Positions 63,440 through 64,000 of a stretch of 64,000 bases of DNA are shown one piece after another. The notes under the pieces were generated by a model that was not told the DNA's origin, ran no database searches, and saw only the letters and a program-made list of their open reading frames with translations. The position numbers were made by a program, and so were the translations under genes. Source of the stretch: Paenibacillus marchantiophytorum (GTDB taxonomy: Bacteria > Bacillota > Bacilli > Paenibacillales > NBRC-103111). Every line of letters starts with the position of its first letter. The stretch's first letter is position 1. Where the stretch lies: the NCBI RefSeq assembly GCF_014640555.1, contig NZ_BMHE01000004.1, positions 154,997 through 218,996 of the forward strand, in the 5' to 3' direction.

Positions 63440-63483
63440 AAATACTGTCCTACAGTCATCTCTTGACCATAGGACAGTATTTA
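63440..63483. terminator. Bidirectional intrinsic terminator
   Basis: AAATACTGTCCTA and TAGGACAGTATTT form a perfect 13-pair stem with A- and T-rich flanks between the convergent GH95 and SLH genes. Confidence 0.85.
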
Positions 63484-63489
63484 TGTTTG

Positions 63490-63948
63490 TCATTTTATTT
63501 TCAGCATGCCCAAAATAAGGATTGTAGCTTCCGCTCTTGTTGCTTCATCGTTAGGCGCGAATTCATTATTGTCTCTGCCGTGAATAAGGCCAGCGGCATA
63601 AGCAGTTGCAACGTAAGGACGCGCCCATTGAGGCACCTGCTCTGAATCACTAAATAATAGTCCTTCATCCGATACAAGCTTAAGTCCAAGAGCTCGAACA
63701 ATCATAACTGCCATTTCAACACGGGTAACAGGCTGTTCCGGTCGGAAAGTACCATCCTCATAACCGTTGATAATACTGTTCTTCACAGCTTGATTCACAG
63801 CTTGATTGCTTACATCGGCATTGACAGTTAAGCTATTAACCCCAGGAGTAACCGTCACATTGGTTGGAGCATCCAGATATTTAACCGCTTGACGCATTTT
63901 CCGCAGTAACATATTTAACCAGAATATTCTTGTCTTTGGAACCAGCAC
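63490..63948 (-). pseudogene. C-terminal fragment of an SLH-domain protein, probably frameshifted
   Basis: The last 110 residues hold two SLH motifs (NGYEDGTFRPEQPVTRVEMAVMIVRALGL; PYVATAYAAGLIHGRDNNEF; TRAEATILILGMLKIK). The first 25 residues do not look like protein start sequence. In another frame the same bases read AGSKDKNILVKYVTAENASSG, which does, and then stop. A frameshift near 63885 is likely, and no signal peptide or ribosome binding site is present before the window end, so this is a broken or incomplete gene. It is a different SLH protein from those at 18-30 kb. Confidence 0.6.
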
Positions 63949-64000
63949 ACCCTCTGATTAATCAGAAACCCGCTGCGTAAGCTGAAAGACTAATCCAGAT

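Noticed and set aside
1..64000. tRNA, rRNA, prophage, intact insertion sequence or CRISPR array
   Set aside because: None was seen on either strand by reading; a covariance-model tRNA scan could not be run.

Overview
The window reads as chromosomal DNA of a spore-forming Gram-positive bacterium, most likely Paenibacillus or a close relative (Paenibacillaceae). The evidence is two germinant-receptor gene sets, a YjcZ-type sporulation mini-protein, strong AGGAGG-type ribosome binding sites, very large S-layer-homology (SLH) surface proteins, and carbohydrate ABC importers without their own ATPase next to secreted glycoside hydrolases. I saw no rRNA, tRNA, CRISPR array, phage genes or intact insertion sequence.

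Layout. 1-10 kb holds housekeeping and scattered genes: the end of a GAF/HD-GYP phosphodiesterase, a CapA-type protein with a fumarylacetoacetase-family enzyme, a metallophosphoesterase, an O-methyltransferase, a THUMP-type rRNA methyltransferase, a Gfo/Idh/MocA oxidoreductase, a YjcZ peptide and a HupE/UreJ membrane protein. 10-18.3 kb is a run of seven same-strand germination genes: one A-C-D-B receptor set followed directly by one A-B-C set. 18.6-30 kb holds two tandem giant secreted metallophosphoesterases (about 2000 and 1680 aa) ending in three SLH motifs, plus the 3' relic of a third copy. 30.5-39.3 kb is an MgtC-like gene and a complete 2-aminoethylphosphonate (AEP) operon: binding protein, ATPase, fused permease, DeoR-type regulator, PhnX, PhnW and alanine dehydrogenase. 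PhnW uses pyruvate and makes alanine, and Ald can return the alanine to pyruvate. 39.7-41.6 kb is a divergent YcgR/YcgQ-type permease pair. 43-50.4 kb is a GC-richer operon: ThiY-type binding protein, signal-less NMT1/THI5-like protein, APH-family kinase, permease, ATPase, MerR regulator and mercaptopyruvate sulfurtransferase, with a divergent HAD phosphatase. Its promoter has textbook MerR geometry. 50.7-63.1 kb is a TerC protein and a glycan-foraging locus: sugar ABC importer, PpiC-like foldase, a five-module GH59 enzyme and a divergent intracellular GH95 alpha-fucosidase. The window ends in a broken SLH gene.

The most distinctive non-coding feature is a dispersed repeat family. Six cassettes of roughly 190-320 bp, all between genes, are built from the 10-mer GGAACTACAG and its reverse complement arranged as opposing arms. 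The most interesting gene system is the MerR-controlled ThiY/THI5-like operon at 43-50 kb, which looks like an import-and-phosphorylate pathway for a small cationic or pyrimidine-like compound. Its substrate cannot be settled from sequence alone.
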